The notes beneath the pieces were generated by a model. That model was given only the letters and a program-made list of their open reading frames with translations, ran no database searches and was not told the DNA's origin. The position numbers were made by a program, and so were the translations under genes. Of a stretch of 56,639 nt of DNA, positions 1 to 8,770 are shown piece by piece; the first letter of the stretch is position 1; every line of letters begins with the position of its first letter. Location of the stretch: the NCBI GenBank assembly GCA_900771365.1, contig CAAGNU010000232.1:1-56639 (forward strand). The letters are read 5' to 3'. The stretch is from Bacteroidales bacterium. Its GTDB lineage: Bacteria > Bacteroidota > Bacteroidia > Bacteroidales > P3.

Positions 1-7
1 CTGAATT

Positions 8-60
8 AAAGAGAAAACGTCCGTCTTTTTTTTGATTTCGGTGTTTTCTCTTTATCTTTT
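8..60 (+). terminator. possible terminator hairpin at the window edge
   Basis: An 11-bp perfect inverted repeat (AAAGAGAAAAC at 8-18, GTTTTCTCTTT at 43-53) is followed by a T-rich stretch. It could end transcription of a gene lying left of the window. The 24-nt loop is long, so the call is weak. Confidence 0.35.
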
Positions 61-172
61 TTAAGAAATTCACACCTCTTTTTCAGCACTTGTTGCATTT
101 GTTACTTGAACTTAAGATCCCATGCTGGCTCTTTTGATGCTGGGCTCGTGCTTCGCTCAGTTTCCATCAGGC

Positions 173-216
173 GAGCGAAGGTGGAGCGAAGGTGGGGCGA
201 AGGTAGGGCGGAGCTT
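173..216 (+). repeat. R1 dispersed repeat, copy A (4 x 11 bp)
   Basis: Four consecutive 11-bp units: GAGCGAAGGTG, GAGCGAAGGTG, GGGCGAAGGTA, GGGCGGAGCTT. A CTTCGCTC about 20 bp upstream can pair with the first unit to form a hairpin. The same 44-bp architecture recurs at 19444, 38119 and 45310, always on the plus strand and always between genes. Confidence 0.9.
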
Positions 217-331
217 CTTTGGAATGGGAATGGACGCTTTTTGTGTCATGAAGGGCGATGTTGGATATCTTTTGCGAGAGGACTATCGTGAGAGCTCATG
301 CCATTAGATTTAACTTAATGCGTAATTAAGA

Positions 332-363
332 TTTGTGTGATTGCGATTTTTTGTGTATCTTTG
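332..363 (+). promoter_or_regulatory. Bacteroidota sigma-A type promoter
   Basis: TTTG at 332-335 and TATCTTTG at 356-363 are separated by 20 bp, which fits the -33 TTTG / -7 TAnnTTTG consensus of Bacteroidota. Transcription would start near 369, giving a leader of about 85 nt before the lipoprotein gene. Confidence 0.7.
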
Positions 364-456
364 CAAAAAAATTGAACGGAGGTTTTGCCTTTTTGAGGTT
401 AAGCAATTTCCAAGCTTTCAGACATATAAATCGGAAAATTCTTAAAAAATATATCT

Positions 457-1164
457 ATGACGAGAAAAAATTTCTTATTTGTGCTTATGGCACTTTCAGT
501 TTTGATGGTGGGCTGTGAGTTTGATAAGCCCACGGGTGACGGCGTTTTTTCGGTTTCGTCTACGCAGCAGGTGCGTTTTGCATCAGGCAACTTGGTGTAC
601 GATTCGGTTGCCAAGGCTTATGGCTTTGCCCAGCACCAGTACGACTATGGCGATTATTTTCGTTGGAACACGGGTTCCAATCCTCTTACGCTGGATTTCG
701 ACTTCATCTATGGCTACGACTCTATTGATGACTGGGGCAGCCATATTGTGGGTGGCTGGCGCACGCTGACGGCTGAGGAATGGCGTTATGTGATTGGCAG
801 CCGCAGCAATTATGACGAACTTTGTGCTTCGGCCACGGTATGCGATGTTCCAGGCATGGTGCTTATGCCGGACAATTTCCAAGGTTATGTCAACACGAAT
901 CGTTGGACGTATTCTGATAATGAGTACGATGCCGAGGAATGGGCTGAGATGGAAGCTGCTGGCTGTGTGTTCCTGCCTGCTGCCGGCTACCAGGAGAGCG
1001 ATTCCCGTGTGACGATTGAGCGAGACAAGAGTGGCCGTTACTGGTCGATATCTACAGATGGGTCGTTATTTGTCTATGAACTTTGGTTCTCGGGCTTGTT
1101 TGATGATGTCCAGTATAGCACGCCCAAGTATGGCAATTCTGTCCGCTTGGTTAAGAATATATAA
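457..1164 (+). CDS. predicted lipoprotein, repeat-domain type of unknown function
   Basis: 235 residues. The N-terminus is a lipoprotein signal peptide ending in the lipobox LMVGC (cleavage before Cys20), so the mature protein should be anchored in the outer or inner membrane. The mature part begins GVFSVSSTQQVRFASGNLVYD. This resembles a module found in many Bacteroidales secreted proteins, in which a FSVS..Q.V.FS.GNL strand pair is followed by a Trp-rich core; here the core includes DDWGS, GGWRTLTAEEW and RYWSIS. No catalytic motif is recognisable. It has its own promoter upstream and a strong bidirectional hairpin downstream, so it is probably monocistronic. Lipoprotein status is well supported; its role is unknown. 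Confidence 0.8.
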   Translation: MTRKNFLFVLMALSVLMVGCEFDKPTGDGVFSVSSTQQVRFASGNLVYDSVAKAYGFAQHQYDYGDYFRWNTGSNPLTLDFDFIYGYDSIDDWGSHIVGGWRTLTAEEWRYVIGSRSNYDELCASATVCDVPGMVLMPDNFQGYVNTNRWTYSDNEYDAEEWAEMEAAGCVFLPAAGYQESDSRVTIERDKSGRYWSISTDGSLFVYELWFSGLFDDVQYSTPKYGNSVRLVKNI

Positions 1165-1190
1165 GAGAAGATTAGAAAATAAAAAGGCTT

Positions 1191-1240
1191 GAAGATTTGG
1201 AGATTTGAAGGCTTGCGGGCCTTTGTATCTTCAAATCTTC
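1191..1240. terminator. bidirectional terminator between convergent genes
   Basis: Two 22-nt arms (1191-1212 and 1219-1240) match at 18 positions around a 6-nt loop. The hairpin lies between the converging ends of the lipoprotein gene and priA and could stop transcription from both sides. Confidence 0.65.
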
Positions 1241-1246
1241 ATGACG

Positions 1247-3748
1247 TTATTGAGGATCGACATCGAAATGAATCTGTAGGGAAGAGAAGGTTTTGTCGCG
1301 CTTCAAATCGTCGCCCATATTGAGGATGATTTCTTTTGCTTGGGCAATGGCTTCGGTACGTTCAAAACGCAGTAGTATCTTCTTGATGTAAAGTCCTCTG
1401 ATGCGTGATACATTAGGGTGCTCGGGCCCAATTACACGGGTGGCGAAGACTTGTCGCAGCATTGAAGCGTAGCGTGCGGCCCCCTCGTTGAGGGTATCGC
1501 TGTCGCGGTGTTTGAGGGTGATGTCGATAAGACGGTAATAGGGGGGGTAGCGAAAGACGCGACGGTCCGTTATCTGACTGCTGTACATGGCTTTGTAGTC
1601 GTTGTCAATAACGTTTCGTATGGCTTGATGATAGGGATTGAACGTTTGGATGATGACCTTTCCTCGATGTCCGTGGCGGCCTGCGCGTCCGCTTACCTGC
1701 GTCATTTGCTGAAAAGCACGCTCGAAGGCTCGAAAGTCGGGAAAGTAGATGAGGTTGTCGGCGCTCACGATGCCCACAATGCTGACATGGTTGAAGTCGA
1801 GCCCTTTAGTGACCATCTGTGTGCCTACGAGGATGTCGATACGTTGGTCCTGGAAGTCGTTGATGATTTCGAGATAGCGGTTTTTCTGCATGGTGCTGTC
1901 TTGGTCCATTCGTGCCACTTTCGCATCAGGGAACACAATGCTGAGGTCGTCCTCAATACGCTCTGTGCCAAATCCTTTCATCGATAAGTGGTGGCTATGG
2001 CATGCGGGGCATTCTGTCGGGATGGGGATAGAGTAGCCGCAATAGTGGCAGCGAAGGCTGTTGGTGGCCTTGTGATAGACGAGGGACACGTCGCAATGCT
2101 GGCATTTAGGGGTCCAATGGCAGTCGTCGCATTCAATTCTCAAAGAGAAACCGCGGCGATTTTGGAAGAGTATGACTTGTTCGTGATTGTCGAGTGCTTC
2201 CCGGATGTTGTCGAGCAGGAATTTTGAGAAGAGCGGGTTGCTTGAGAGGACGTCTTTACCCAGGTCGCGGCGAAGGTTGTTGTACTCCTCCTTCATGTCG
2301 GCACAAAGCACTTCGGGCATTAAGAGTCCTCCGAAACGCTTGCTCATCTCGCAAAATCCGTATTTGCCCTGTTGGGCGTTGAAATAGCTTTCGATGGAAG
2401 GCGTGGCTGAGCCGAGGACGGTGCGTGCATTCCATAGATGGGCAAGGTATATGGCGGCATCGCGTCCGTTGTAGCGTGGCGAGGGGTCGTATTGTTTGTA
2501 GCTGTTGTCGTGCTCTTCATCCACGATGACCAGCTTTAGGTCTTGGAAGGGCAGAAAGAGTGCGCTTCGAGCCCCCAGGAGGATTTGATATCGGTCTTCG
2601 GGCAATTCGGCCTTGGTCTTGTTCCATACTTCGGCACGCTGTGATGAGCTGAAGCGTGAGTGATAAATTCCGACCTTATTGCCGAAATATTTTCGTAGTC
2701 GATTGATAATCTGGGCGGTTAACGCTATCTCAGGTAGAAGGAACAGCACCTGATGGCCTTGTTTTATAACCTCGTTGATGAGTTTGATGTAGACTTCGGT
2801 CTTTCCAGAGGAGGTCACTCCATGCAATAGCGAGACGGCTTTCTCGCCCTTAGAGAGATAGTCGAAAGCGGCTTGCTGTTGTTCGTTGAGTGCGATAGTG
2901 TCGGGCGAAGTGATGCTGTCGAAGTGCTCGAGTCGAGATTCTGTGCGCTCCTCGGGGATAAGGATGCCGTTTTTGACAAGCGTCTTGAATGCGGATTCTG
3001 AGACAGGCTGCCCGTGAGAGTCGTCGAGGAGGTTTCGTTTTGCGATACTATCCGTCCCCATCTGGCTCATCTGCATGAACTTGAGAAGTACGTCGACCTG
3101 CTTTTGTGTGCTCTTCTTCTTCTCAAGAGAGTCGAACAGCTCTCGCGCCTTGTCGGCTTGCTGATATTCTGGGGCAAGGGAGATGAAGGTGCTTGTGCGT
3201 GGCTTGTAGCGCTGATGAAGCTCTTCGTCCATAATCGTGATGCCGCGTTCAATCATGGTGTTCAGTAGCGGGAGCATTTTCTGTACGCCTATGGCACGGC
3301 TGATATCGTCAACAGTCATCACGGGGTGTTCGGAAAGCAGTTGCACTACGCGTATCTCGTTATAGGTAAGGTCGGACAGCTCTCCGCTGAAATCGGGATG
3401 GATGGAAACGGATGTCTCGCTTGCCAGCTTGAAGGCTGAGGGCAGGGCTATGGCCATTACGTCGCCCACGTAGCACATGTAATAATTGGCCATCCATTCC
3501 CAAAATTGGAATTGTTGCTCGGTAATGATAGGAAATTCGTCGAGTACGGCCAATACGTATTTCACGGAATAGTTGGGCACATTTTCGTGTACGCGGCGAA
3601 CGAGGGCTGAATAGAGCTTTCTTGTACCAAATTGAACCACAACTCGTTGTCCGACTTGTATGGCATCATTATACTCCTGTGGCACCCTATAGGTATAGGT
3701 GTCGTGAATGTGAAGGGGCAATATGACATCAACAAAAAAAGTGTTCAT
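1247..3748 (-). CDS. priA: primosomal protein N' (replication restart helicase PriA)
   Basis: 833 residues from the ATG at 3748 (MNTFFVDVILPL). PriA is a superfamily 2 DNA helicase that recognises stalled forks and reloads DnaB. Visible motifs are the N-terminal fork-binding domain, Walker A GVTSSGKT, the DEEHD box, and a zinc-binding insertion with eight cysteines in four CxxC pairs (CDDC, CQHC, CHYC, CPAC). The helicase C-terminal motifs GTQMVTKGLDF and QVSGRAGRHG follow. An in-frame TTG at 3760 would add four residues, but it falls inside the -7 promoter element and is unlikely to be the start. Length and domain order are normal for the family. The gene is divergent from a glycosyltransferase. 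Confidence 0.97.
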   Translation of the reverse strand: MNTFFVDVILPLHIHDTYTYRVPQEYNDAIQVGQRVVVQFGTRKLYSALVRRVHENVPNYSVKYVLAVLDEFPIITEQQFQFWEWMANYYMCYVGDVMAIALPSAFKLASETSVSIHPDFSGELSDLTYNEIRVVQLLSEHPVMTVDDISRAIGVQKMLPLLNTMIERGITIMDEELHQRYKPRTSTFISLAPEYQQADKARELFDSLEKKKSTQKQVDVLLKFMQMSQMGTDSIAKRNLLDDSHGQPVSESAFKTLVKNGILIPEERTESRLEHFDSITSPDTIALNEQQQAAFDYLSKGEKAVSLLHGVTSSGKTEVYIKLINEVIKQGHQVLFLLPEIALTAQIINRLRKYFGNKVGIYHSRFSSSQRAEVWNKTKAELPEDRYQILLGARSALFLPFQDLKLVIVDEEHDNSYKQYDPSPRYNGRDAAIYLAHLWNARTVLGSATPSIESYFNAQQGKYGFCEMSKRFGGLLMPEVLCADMKEEYNNLRRDLGKDVLSSNPLFSKFLLDNIREALDNHEQVILFQNRRGFSLRIECDDCHWTPKCQHCDVSLVYHKATNSLRCHYCGYSIPIPTECPACHSHHLSMKGFGTERIEDDLSIVFPDAKVARMDQDSTMQKNRYLEIINDFQDQRIDILVGTQMVTKGLDFNHVSIVGIVSADNLIYFPDFRAFERAFQQMTQVSGRAGRHGHRGKVIIQTFNPYHQAIRNVIDNDYKAMYSSQITDRRVFRYPPYYRLIDITLKHRDSDTLNEGAARYASMLRQVFATRVIGPEHPNVSRIRGLYIKKILLRFERTEAIAQAKEIILNMGDDLKRDKTFSSLQIHFDVDPQ

Positions 3749-3757
3749 TTTATTTTG

Positions 3758-3765
3758 CAAAGGTA
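3758..3765 (-). promoter_or_regulatory. -7 element for priA, near-leaderless
   Basis: On the minus strand 3765-3758 reads TACCTTTG, a match to TAnnTTTG. Its last base lies 9 nt before the priA ATG, so the transcript would carry almost no leader. No clear -33 TTTG is visible at the expected distance. Confidence 0.5.
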
Positions 3766-3834
3766 CGAAATTTTTTTTTCTTGCGTTATTATTGAAGTCA
3801 TTTTTTATAATATTTAAAATTTCGAGATAGGAAA

Positions 3835-5007
3835 ATGAGTCCGCAACGTATCATTATGGCCGTGACAAACGACCTTGTCACAGATCAGCGCGTAGACCGT
3901 AGCTGCAGGGCCCTCGCGGAAGCAGGGTACGAGGTCACTCTTGTTGGGCGGAAGCTCCGAAGTAGCTTCGCTGTGGCTCCACGTCGGTATCGCACGCAAC
4001 GTATGCGTCTGCTCTTCCATCGCTCGGCCTTCTTCTATGCCGAATACAACCTTCGGCTCTTCTTCAAGCTCCTTGTGGCTCAGGCCGACGTGTTCTATGC
4101 TAATGATACCGATACGCTCCTTGCCTGTTGCTGTGCCGCACGGCTGCGGCATAAGAGGCTCGTCTTTGATGCCCATGAACTCTTCCCCGAAGTGCCCGAG
4201 CTGGTAGACAAACCCCAAGTGAGAAAGGTGTGGACCTGGGTGGAACGGAAATGTCTGCCTCATGTTGATGTGGCTTTCACGGTATGCAAAAGTGTTGCGG
4301 ACGAGTATTTCCGCCGCTATGGGATGAAAATGAATGTTCTACGCAATCTTCCAGATTGGCAGCGTGAAGATTGTCTTGACAATGGAAATCTTGGCTCAGA
4401 ACAAGAAAGCTATCGCCTTCCCCCGCGTACAATCCTTTATCAAGGTGCCGTAAATGTGGGTCGCGGGGTACAGGAGCTTATTGATGCTATGGAGTTTCTG
4501 CCAGAATGTCATTTCGTTGTGGCGGGGAACGGCGACCTTCTCGAAACGTTGCGAGATTACGCACAGTCTAAGCCATGGAGCGAACGTGTGATATTTCTTG
4601 GCAGGGTTGAGCCCAAGCAGCTACACAACCTTACCATCCAAGCTCGGTTAGGTGTCTGCCTTCTGGAAGATTTGGGACTGAATTATCGGTATTCTCTGCC
4701 CAACAGAATAGCCGATTTTGCACAAGCGGGTGTTCCCATACTGGCTACCGATTTTTGTGAGATAAGGAACGTTATAGAAACCTACCATATCGGAACGCTC
4801 ACGCAGGCTTGTCCTCACGAGAAAGAAGGCGAAAAGTATCGTCAATATGTAGAATGTCTTGCTGCAACAATCCGTTTCACGCTCAGTTTCTGGGAGGATG
4901 CAGCCCCTGAGGACAAGCAGGCTCTTTTCACTCACGCAGCCCACGATCTTTGTTGGCAGAATGAAAAAAAAGTGCTAATTGATATTATGAATACAATAAT
5001 TAGTTAA
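3835..5007 (+). CDS. glycosyltransferase family 4-like protein
   Basis: 390 residues with the two-lobe GT-B layout. The N-terminal lobe begins IIMAVTNDLVTDQRVDRSC, which is common in Bacteroidota GT4 enzymes, and contains YANDTDTLL and VFDAHELFPEVPEL, typical of the acceptor side. The C-terminal lobe contains ILYQGAVNVGRGVQELIDA, FVVAGNGDL and VIFLGRVEPKQLH, typical of nucleotide-sugar binding, followed by NYRYSLPNRIADFAQAGVP with the expected conserved acidic region slightly altered. It probably transfers a sugar to a surface polysaccharide or glycolipid; the substrate cannot be told. The start is the first ATG after the divergent priA promoter. The next gene, lepB, follows after 41 bp. Confidence 0.88.
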   Translation: MSPQRIIMAVTNDLVTDQRVDRSCRALAEAGYEVTLVGRKLRSSFAVAPRRYRTQRMRLLFHRSAFFYAEYNLRLFFKLLVAQADVFYANDTDTLLACCCAARLRHKRLVFDAHELFPEVPELVDKPQVRKVWTWVERKCLPHVDVAFTVCKSVADEYFRRYGMKMNVLRNLPDWQREDCLDNGNLGSEQESYRLPPRTILYQGAVNVGRGVQELIDAMEFLPECHFVVAGNGDLLETLRDYAQSKPWSERVIFLGRVEPKQLHNLTIQARLGVCLLEDLGLNYRYSLPNRIADFAQAGVPILATDFCEIRNVIETYHIGTLTQACPHEKEGEKYRQYVECLAATIRFTLSFWEDAAPEDKQALFTHAAHDLCWQNEKKVLIDIMNTIIS

Positions 5008-5048
5008 ATATTGCGTTTATACAAATAAATAAAAATTAAATAGCAATA

Positions 5049-6593
5049 ATGATATACGATATTTTATTGATTCTCTATTTTGTAGGCTGTCTCTTCGGCC
5101 TTTGGTTCGTGTTCAAGAAAGCCGGTGTGGCTCCGTGGAAGGCTTTCATTCCTATTTACAACATCGTTGTTTGGATTAAAATTTGTGGAAAAAATTGGCG
5201 TTGGTATATCTATTTTCTTATCCCAGCCATCAACATCTTCGTGTTCCTCCTCCTCGTTGTCGAAACAGCTAAGGTCTTCCATCGCTATGGCTTCTGGGAG
5301 CAGACGTTTTCCGTTATCTTCCCCTGGATATATCTCCCAATTGTAGGACTGAATAATTTTGAATATTACGACCCCGCCAATGAGCCACCCCATAAGGTCA
5401 GCGAGGCGCGTGACTGGCTGGATGCTATCGTTTTTGCCCTTGTGGCTGCTGTAATCATCCGTGGCAAGGTGCTGGAGTTCTATAATATCCCATCAAGCTC
5501 TATGGAAAAATCGCTTCTCACAGGCGACTATCTTCTCGTTTCCAAGCTCGCATACGGTCCTCGTGTGACTATGACGCCTCTTGCCGTGCCGCTCGTTCAT
5601 AATGTGATGCCTTTTTCTGGCGGCCAAGTCGAATCATTCCTCAGGTGGATTAAGCTGCCCTATCATCGTTACCTGGGATTGGGGCAGGTGGAGCGCTATG
5701 ATGCTGTGGTCTTCAACTATCCCGATGGCGATACGGTTTGCACAGCATGGCAGAGCAACCGCAGCTATCATGACCTTGTTCGTGAGATGGGACGAGAGAA
5801 TGTGCTGAATGCAAAACAGCTCCCAGTTGGCAATCAATTGGTTGAGAATCATATTCGTATACGTCCTGTTGATAAACGTGAGAACTTTATCAAACGTTGT
5901 ATCGGCCTCCCTGGTGAGGAGCTACAAATTGTCAATCAGCAGGTTTTCATCAATGGAAAGGCTATTGAGAATCCTTATGAAAGCCAACAGACTTATGGTG
6001 TCCTTTTTAATAATGGGTTGAATGTTCATAAGATTTTGGATGAAATGGGGGTCAGTGATGAGGATTACGAAAATGCACTTGCCATCATGATGTACGAAGG
6101 TGAGAGCCGCTATATGCTGCCCTTGACTGCTCAGAAGGCTCAGCAGCTCATGGCTAGCCCAGATGTGATAAAGGTTGACCCAATCGTATATGCCCAAGAC
6201 GATAGTCGCGACCTCTTCCCGCACACGGATAATCAATGGAGCATAGATAATTTTGGACCTGTTCATATCCCAGCAAAAGGCGAGGCAATACAGCTTACAC
6301 TCGCCAATCTTCCTATGTATGAACGAGTGATTGAAGTCTATGAGGGCAACAAACTTGAGGTTCGTGAAGACAAAATTTATATTAACGGCACACAAACCGA
6401 TACATACGTTCCCAAGATGGATTATTATTGGATGATGGGCGATAACCGACACAATTCAGCCGATAGCCGTTACTGGGGCTTTGTTCCAGAGGATCACATT
6501 GTTGGCAAAGCTCAGTGGGTTGTCTTCTCTAAGGATGTTGACCATGGCGGCATTCGTTGGAATCGCTTCTTCTTGAATGCTTCAAAGCATTGA
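5049..6593 (+). CDS. lepB: signal peptidase I (long Bacteroidota form)
   Basis: 514 residues; an inner-membrane serine protease that removes signal peptides from exported proteins. Residues 1-100 carry several membrane segments of a DUF5684-like domain that precedes the peptidase in many Bacteroidota. Box B is IPSSSMEKSLLTGDYLLVSK with the nucleophile Ser151. Box D is FIKRCIGLPGEELQ with the general-base Lys282. Box E is MGDNRHNSADSRYWGFV near residues 463-479. The region between boxes C/D and E is much longer than in the Escherichia coli enzyme, as expected for this phylum. It sits between a glycosyltransferase and a cyclophilin, in keeping with an envelope and protein-export setting. Confidence 0.95.
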   Translation: MIYDILLILYFVGCLFGLWFVFKKAGVAPWKAFIPIYNIVVWIKICGKNWRWYIYFLIPAINIFVFLLLVVETAKVFHRYGFWEQTFSVIFPWIYLPIVGLNNFEYYDPANEPPHKVSEARDWLDAIVFALVAAVIIRGKVLEFYNIPSSSMEKSLLTGDYLLVSKLAYGPRVTMTPLAVPLVHNVMPFSGGQVESFLRWIKLPYHRYLGLGQVERYDAVVFNYPDGDTVCTAWQSNRSYHDLVREMGRENVLNAKQLPVGNQLVENHIRIRPVDKRENFIKRCIGLPGEELQIVNQQVFINGKAIENPYESQQTYGVLFNNGLNVHKILDEMGVSDEDYENALAIMMYEGESRYMLPLTAQKAQQLMASPDVIKVDPIVYAQDDSRDLFPHTDNQWSIDNFGPVHIPAKGEAIQLTLANLPMYERVIEVYEGNKLEVREDKIYINGTQTDTYVPKMDYYWMMGDNRHNSADSRYWGFVPEDHIVGKAQWVVFSKDVDHGGIRWNRFFLNASKH

Positions 6594-6733
6594 TGCCCTG
6601 CCATACTTGAATGCCAATAGTGTCTTTTAAACAAAAAAAATAAAAAAAAATTACATTATACATACAATAATTTGCAATTTTTTAAGTTAATAGAATACTG
6701 AATATTGAATTTGTCATATACAACTATACAATT

Positions 6734-7189
6734 ATGTACGCAATTCTCACTACTCCCAAGGGTACCATGAAAGTATCTTTCTATGAGAAAGAGGTTCCCA
6801 ATACTGTCGCGAACTTTGTTAAATTGGCAAAGTCGGGATTTTACGATGGCCTTCGCTTCCATCGTGTGATTCCTAATTTTGTTATACAGGGCGGTTGCCC
6901 CTATAGCCGAAATCCTCGTGATCCGCGTGTCGGCACAGGTGGCCCTGGTTGGACCATCAAATGTGAGACCAAGGCAGAGAAGCAGTATCATGACCGCGGA
7001 GTCCTCTCGATGGCTCATGCAGGAAAGGATACGGGCGGAAGCCAGTTCTTTATATGCCACAATCGTGAAAACACGCAGCATCTTGACGGTGTGCACACAT
7101 GCTTTGGTCGCGTTGTTGAAGGTCTTGATGTGATAGACCTCATAGAGGCGGGAGACTTGATAGAAAGCATTAAGATTGTTGAAGAATAA
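6734..7189 (+). CDS. cyclophilin-type peptidyl-prolyl cis-trans isomerase
   Basis: 151 residues and no signal peptide, so it is probably cytoplasmic. The protein catalyses proline isomerisation during folding. Cyclophilin hallmarks are GLRFHRVIPNFVIQGG (catalytic Arg and Phe), DRGVLSMAHAG, DTGGSQFFICH and LDGVHTCFGRVVEGLDV. The 140-bp gap upstream has no obvious promoter. The length is that of the short single-domain class. Substrate proteins are unknown. Confidence 0.93.
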   Translation: MYAILTTPKGTMKVSFYEKEVPNTVANFVKLAKSGFYDGLRFHRVIPNFVIQGGCPYSRNPRDPRVGTGGPGWTIKCETKAEKQYHDRGVLSMAHAGKDTGGSQFFICHNRENTQHLDGVHTCFGRVVEGLDVIDLIEAGDLIESIKIVEE

Positions 7190-7285
7190 TCTATTATATT
7201 GTAGAGAAGTGCATCATAGTGGAAATTTTCACAAGCCATCTCTGCAAGACCACTAAGTGAAAAATAATAAAACATAGAAAATATT

Positions 7286-7984
7286 ATGAACCTAGGTATT
7301 AAATTGCTCGTAGCAGAAGACGATCCCAATCTGGGAACCATCCTCAAAGCCTATCTGACACAAAAAGGTTATACTGTCGTATTGGCTGTTGATGGTCAGG
7401 CCGCTTTGGATGCTTATCAGAATGATGATGTAGACGCCTGTGTTCTCGACATTATGATGCCCATTAAAGATGGCTTTACTGTCGCCAAAGAAATCCGTCG
7501 TGTCGACAAGCGAATCCCCATCATCTTTTTGACAGTTAAGAATCTTGAGGCTGATAAACTTAAAGGTTTTGAGATAGGTGCTGATGATTATGTCACCAAG
7601 CCTTTCAGCATGGAAGAACTTCTTGCCCGTGTAAACGCAACCATACGTCGCTCCTTTGATGATGGTAAGCCCGACAAGAATCTTTTCCACATTGGCAGCA
7701 TTGTTTTTGATTATGGCCATCAGACTCTTACATGTAACGACAATGTTCAGAAACTTACTATGAAAGAGTGCGAACTTCTTCGCATGTTCGCCATGAATTA
7801 CAACCAGTTGGTTGACCGCACCACCACTTTGCAGAAGATTTGGAAAGACGACAGCTATTTTGCTGCTCGTAGTATGGATGTGTATATTACTAAATTGCGC
7901 AAATATTTGAAGGTAGATCCCAATGTGCAGATTGTCAATGTGCATGGTGTCGGTTTCAGACTGACTGCAAAGGCTGAACAATGA
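7286..7984 (+). CDS. rprY: OmpR-family response regulator, RprY-like
   Basis: 232 residues. The receiver domain (1-120) has the acidic pocket at Glu11-Asp13, phospho-acceptor Asp55 in VLDIMMPIKDGF, Thr83 and Lys105 in YVTKPFS. A winged-helix DNA-binding domain follows, ending VNVHGVGFRLTA. The layout and motifs resemble RprY of Bacteroides. No histidine kinase lies beside it, so it is an orphan regulator here; its partner would be elsewhere or phosphorylation may not be required. Its stop overlaps the ATG of the next gene (ATGA), so the two are probably translated together. The symbol rests on similarity only. Confidence 0.85.
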   Translation: MNLGIKLLVAEDDPNLGTILKAYLTQKGYTVVLAVDGQAALDAYQNDDVDACVLDIMMPIKDGFTVAKEIRRVDKRIPIIFLTVKNLEADKLKGFEIGADDYVTKPFSMEELLARVNATIRRSFDDGKPDKNLFHIGSIVFDYGHQTLTCNDNVQKLTMKECELLRMFAMNYNQLVDRTTTLQKIWKDDSYFAARSMDVYITKLRKYLKVDPNVQIVNVHGVGFRLTAKAEQ

Positions 7985-8751
7985 AATTGACTTTTTTAGG
8001 TACGGGTACCTCGCAAGGGGTGCCCGTTATAGCATGCCAATGTGCTGTTTGTAAGTCATCAGATTGGCATGACAAGCATTTGCGTACCTCCGCCTTGGTT
8101 CAAACCGACGGAGGTGCGAATATTCTTATTGATATCGGACCCGACTTCCGAGAACAGATGCTGCGTCAGCAAGTATCTCATCTTGAAGGCATTTTAGTAA
8201 CCCATGCTCATCGTGATCATATCGGCGGTATTGACGATATCCGCTCATTCAACTATGTGCAGAATAAGAAGATGGATCTATATTGCAACCATGAAGCACG
8301 TGTGACTATTGAACGAGATTATCATTATATCTTCGACTTCCATGAGTTCCCTGGTCTTCCTGAAGCCGACATTCATGAACTCTCTGGTGATGAGCGTTTT
8401 GATATTGCAGATGTTGCAATCACACCTATCAAGGTAATGCACAAGACGCTTCCTATTCTTGGGTATCGATTGGGGAGACTTGGCTATATAACAGATGCAA
8501 ACAATATTGCATCAGACCAGCTCGCCAAGCTAAAAGGTGTTGATGTCCTCGTTGTTAATGCACTTCGTAAGGCTAAACACTTTTCTCATTTCTGTTTGTC
8601 TGAGGCACTTGATGTTATTCGGGAAATCAATCCCCGAGAGGCTTATATCACTCATGTGAGCCACGAGATGGGACTCTATGCCGAGGTACAAACCGAGTTG
8701 CCTCCACATGTCCATATCGCCTATGATGGCCTCCAAGTTGAGGTTAGGTAA
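7981..8751 (+). CDS. MBL-fold metallo-hydrolase, PhnP-like
   Basis: 256 residues. The metallo-beta-lactamase metal motif THAHRDHIGG is at residues 74-83, and further His/Asp ligands are spread downstream (VMHKTLPILGYR, YITDANN, YITHVSHEMG). Near the N-terminus C19-x-C21-x2-C24 follows FLGTGTSQGVPV, a PhnP-type zinc site. PhnP family members hydrolyse cyclic phosphodiesters such as phosphoribosyl cyclic phosphate, but no phosphonate genes are nearby, so the substrate here is open. It overlaps the response regulator by 4 bp and is followed 19 bp later by a glycosyltransferase. Confidence 0.9.
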   Translation: MKLTFLGTGTSQGVPVIACQCAVCKSSDWHDKHLRTSALVQTDGGANILIDIGPDFREQMLRQQVSHLEGILVTHAHRDHIGGIDDIRSFNYVQNKKMDLYCNHEARVTIERDYHYIFDFHEFPGLPEADIHELSGDERFDIADVAITPIKVMHKTLPILGYRLGRLGYITDANNIASDQLAKLKGVDVLVVNALRKAKHFSHFCLSEALDVIREINPREAYITHVSHEMGLYAEVQTELPPHVHIAYDGLQVEVR

Positions 8752-8770
8752 TTTTAAAAAAAGACTGTCT

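Larger units (their letters stand above)
1..456. other. 456-bp non-coding region with R1 repeat and promoter
   Basis: No convincing gene was found here; the short ORFs that cross it run through the repeat array. It holds a hairpin at 8-53, an R1 repeat at 173-216 and a Bacteroidota-type promoter at 332-363 that reads into the lipoprotein gene. Confidence 0.7.

Noticed and set aside
173..216. R1 array considered as a CRISPR array or a coding repeat
   Set aside because: The units are contiguous 11-bp tandem copies with no unique spacers, and the reading frames through them are different and unconserved between copies.
1508..1987. Long ORF on the opposite strand of priA, and many similar opposite-strand ORFs (for example 11005-11961, 13265-14107, 35571-36992)
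   Set aside because: They are shadows of real genes: low-complexity translations with no start signals, fully covered by well-supported genes.
3749..3760. Upstream TTG start of PriA (four extra residues)
   Set aside because: It lies inside the -7 promoter element; the ATG at 3748 gives the normal family N-terminus.
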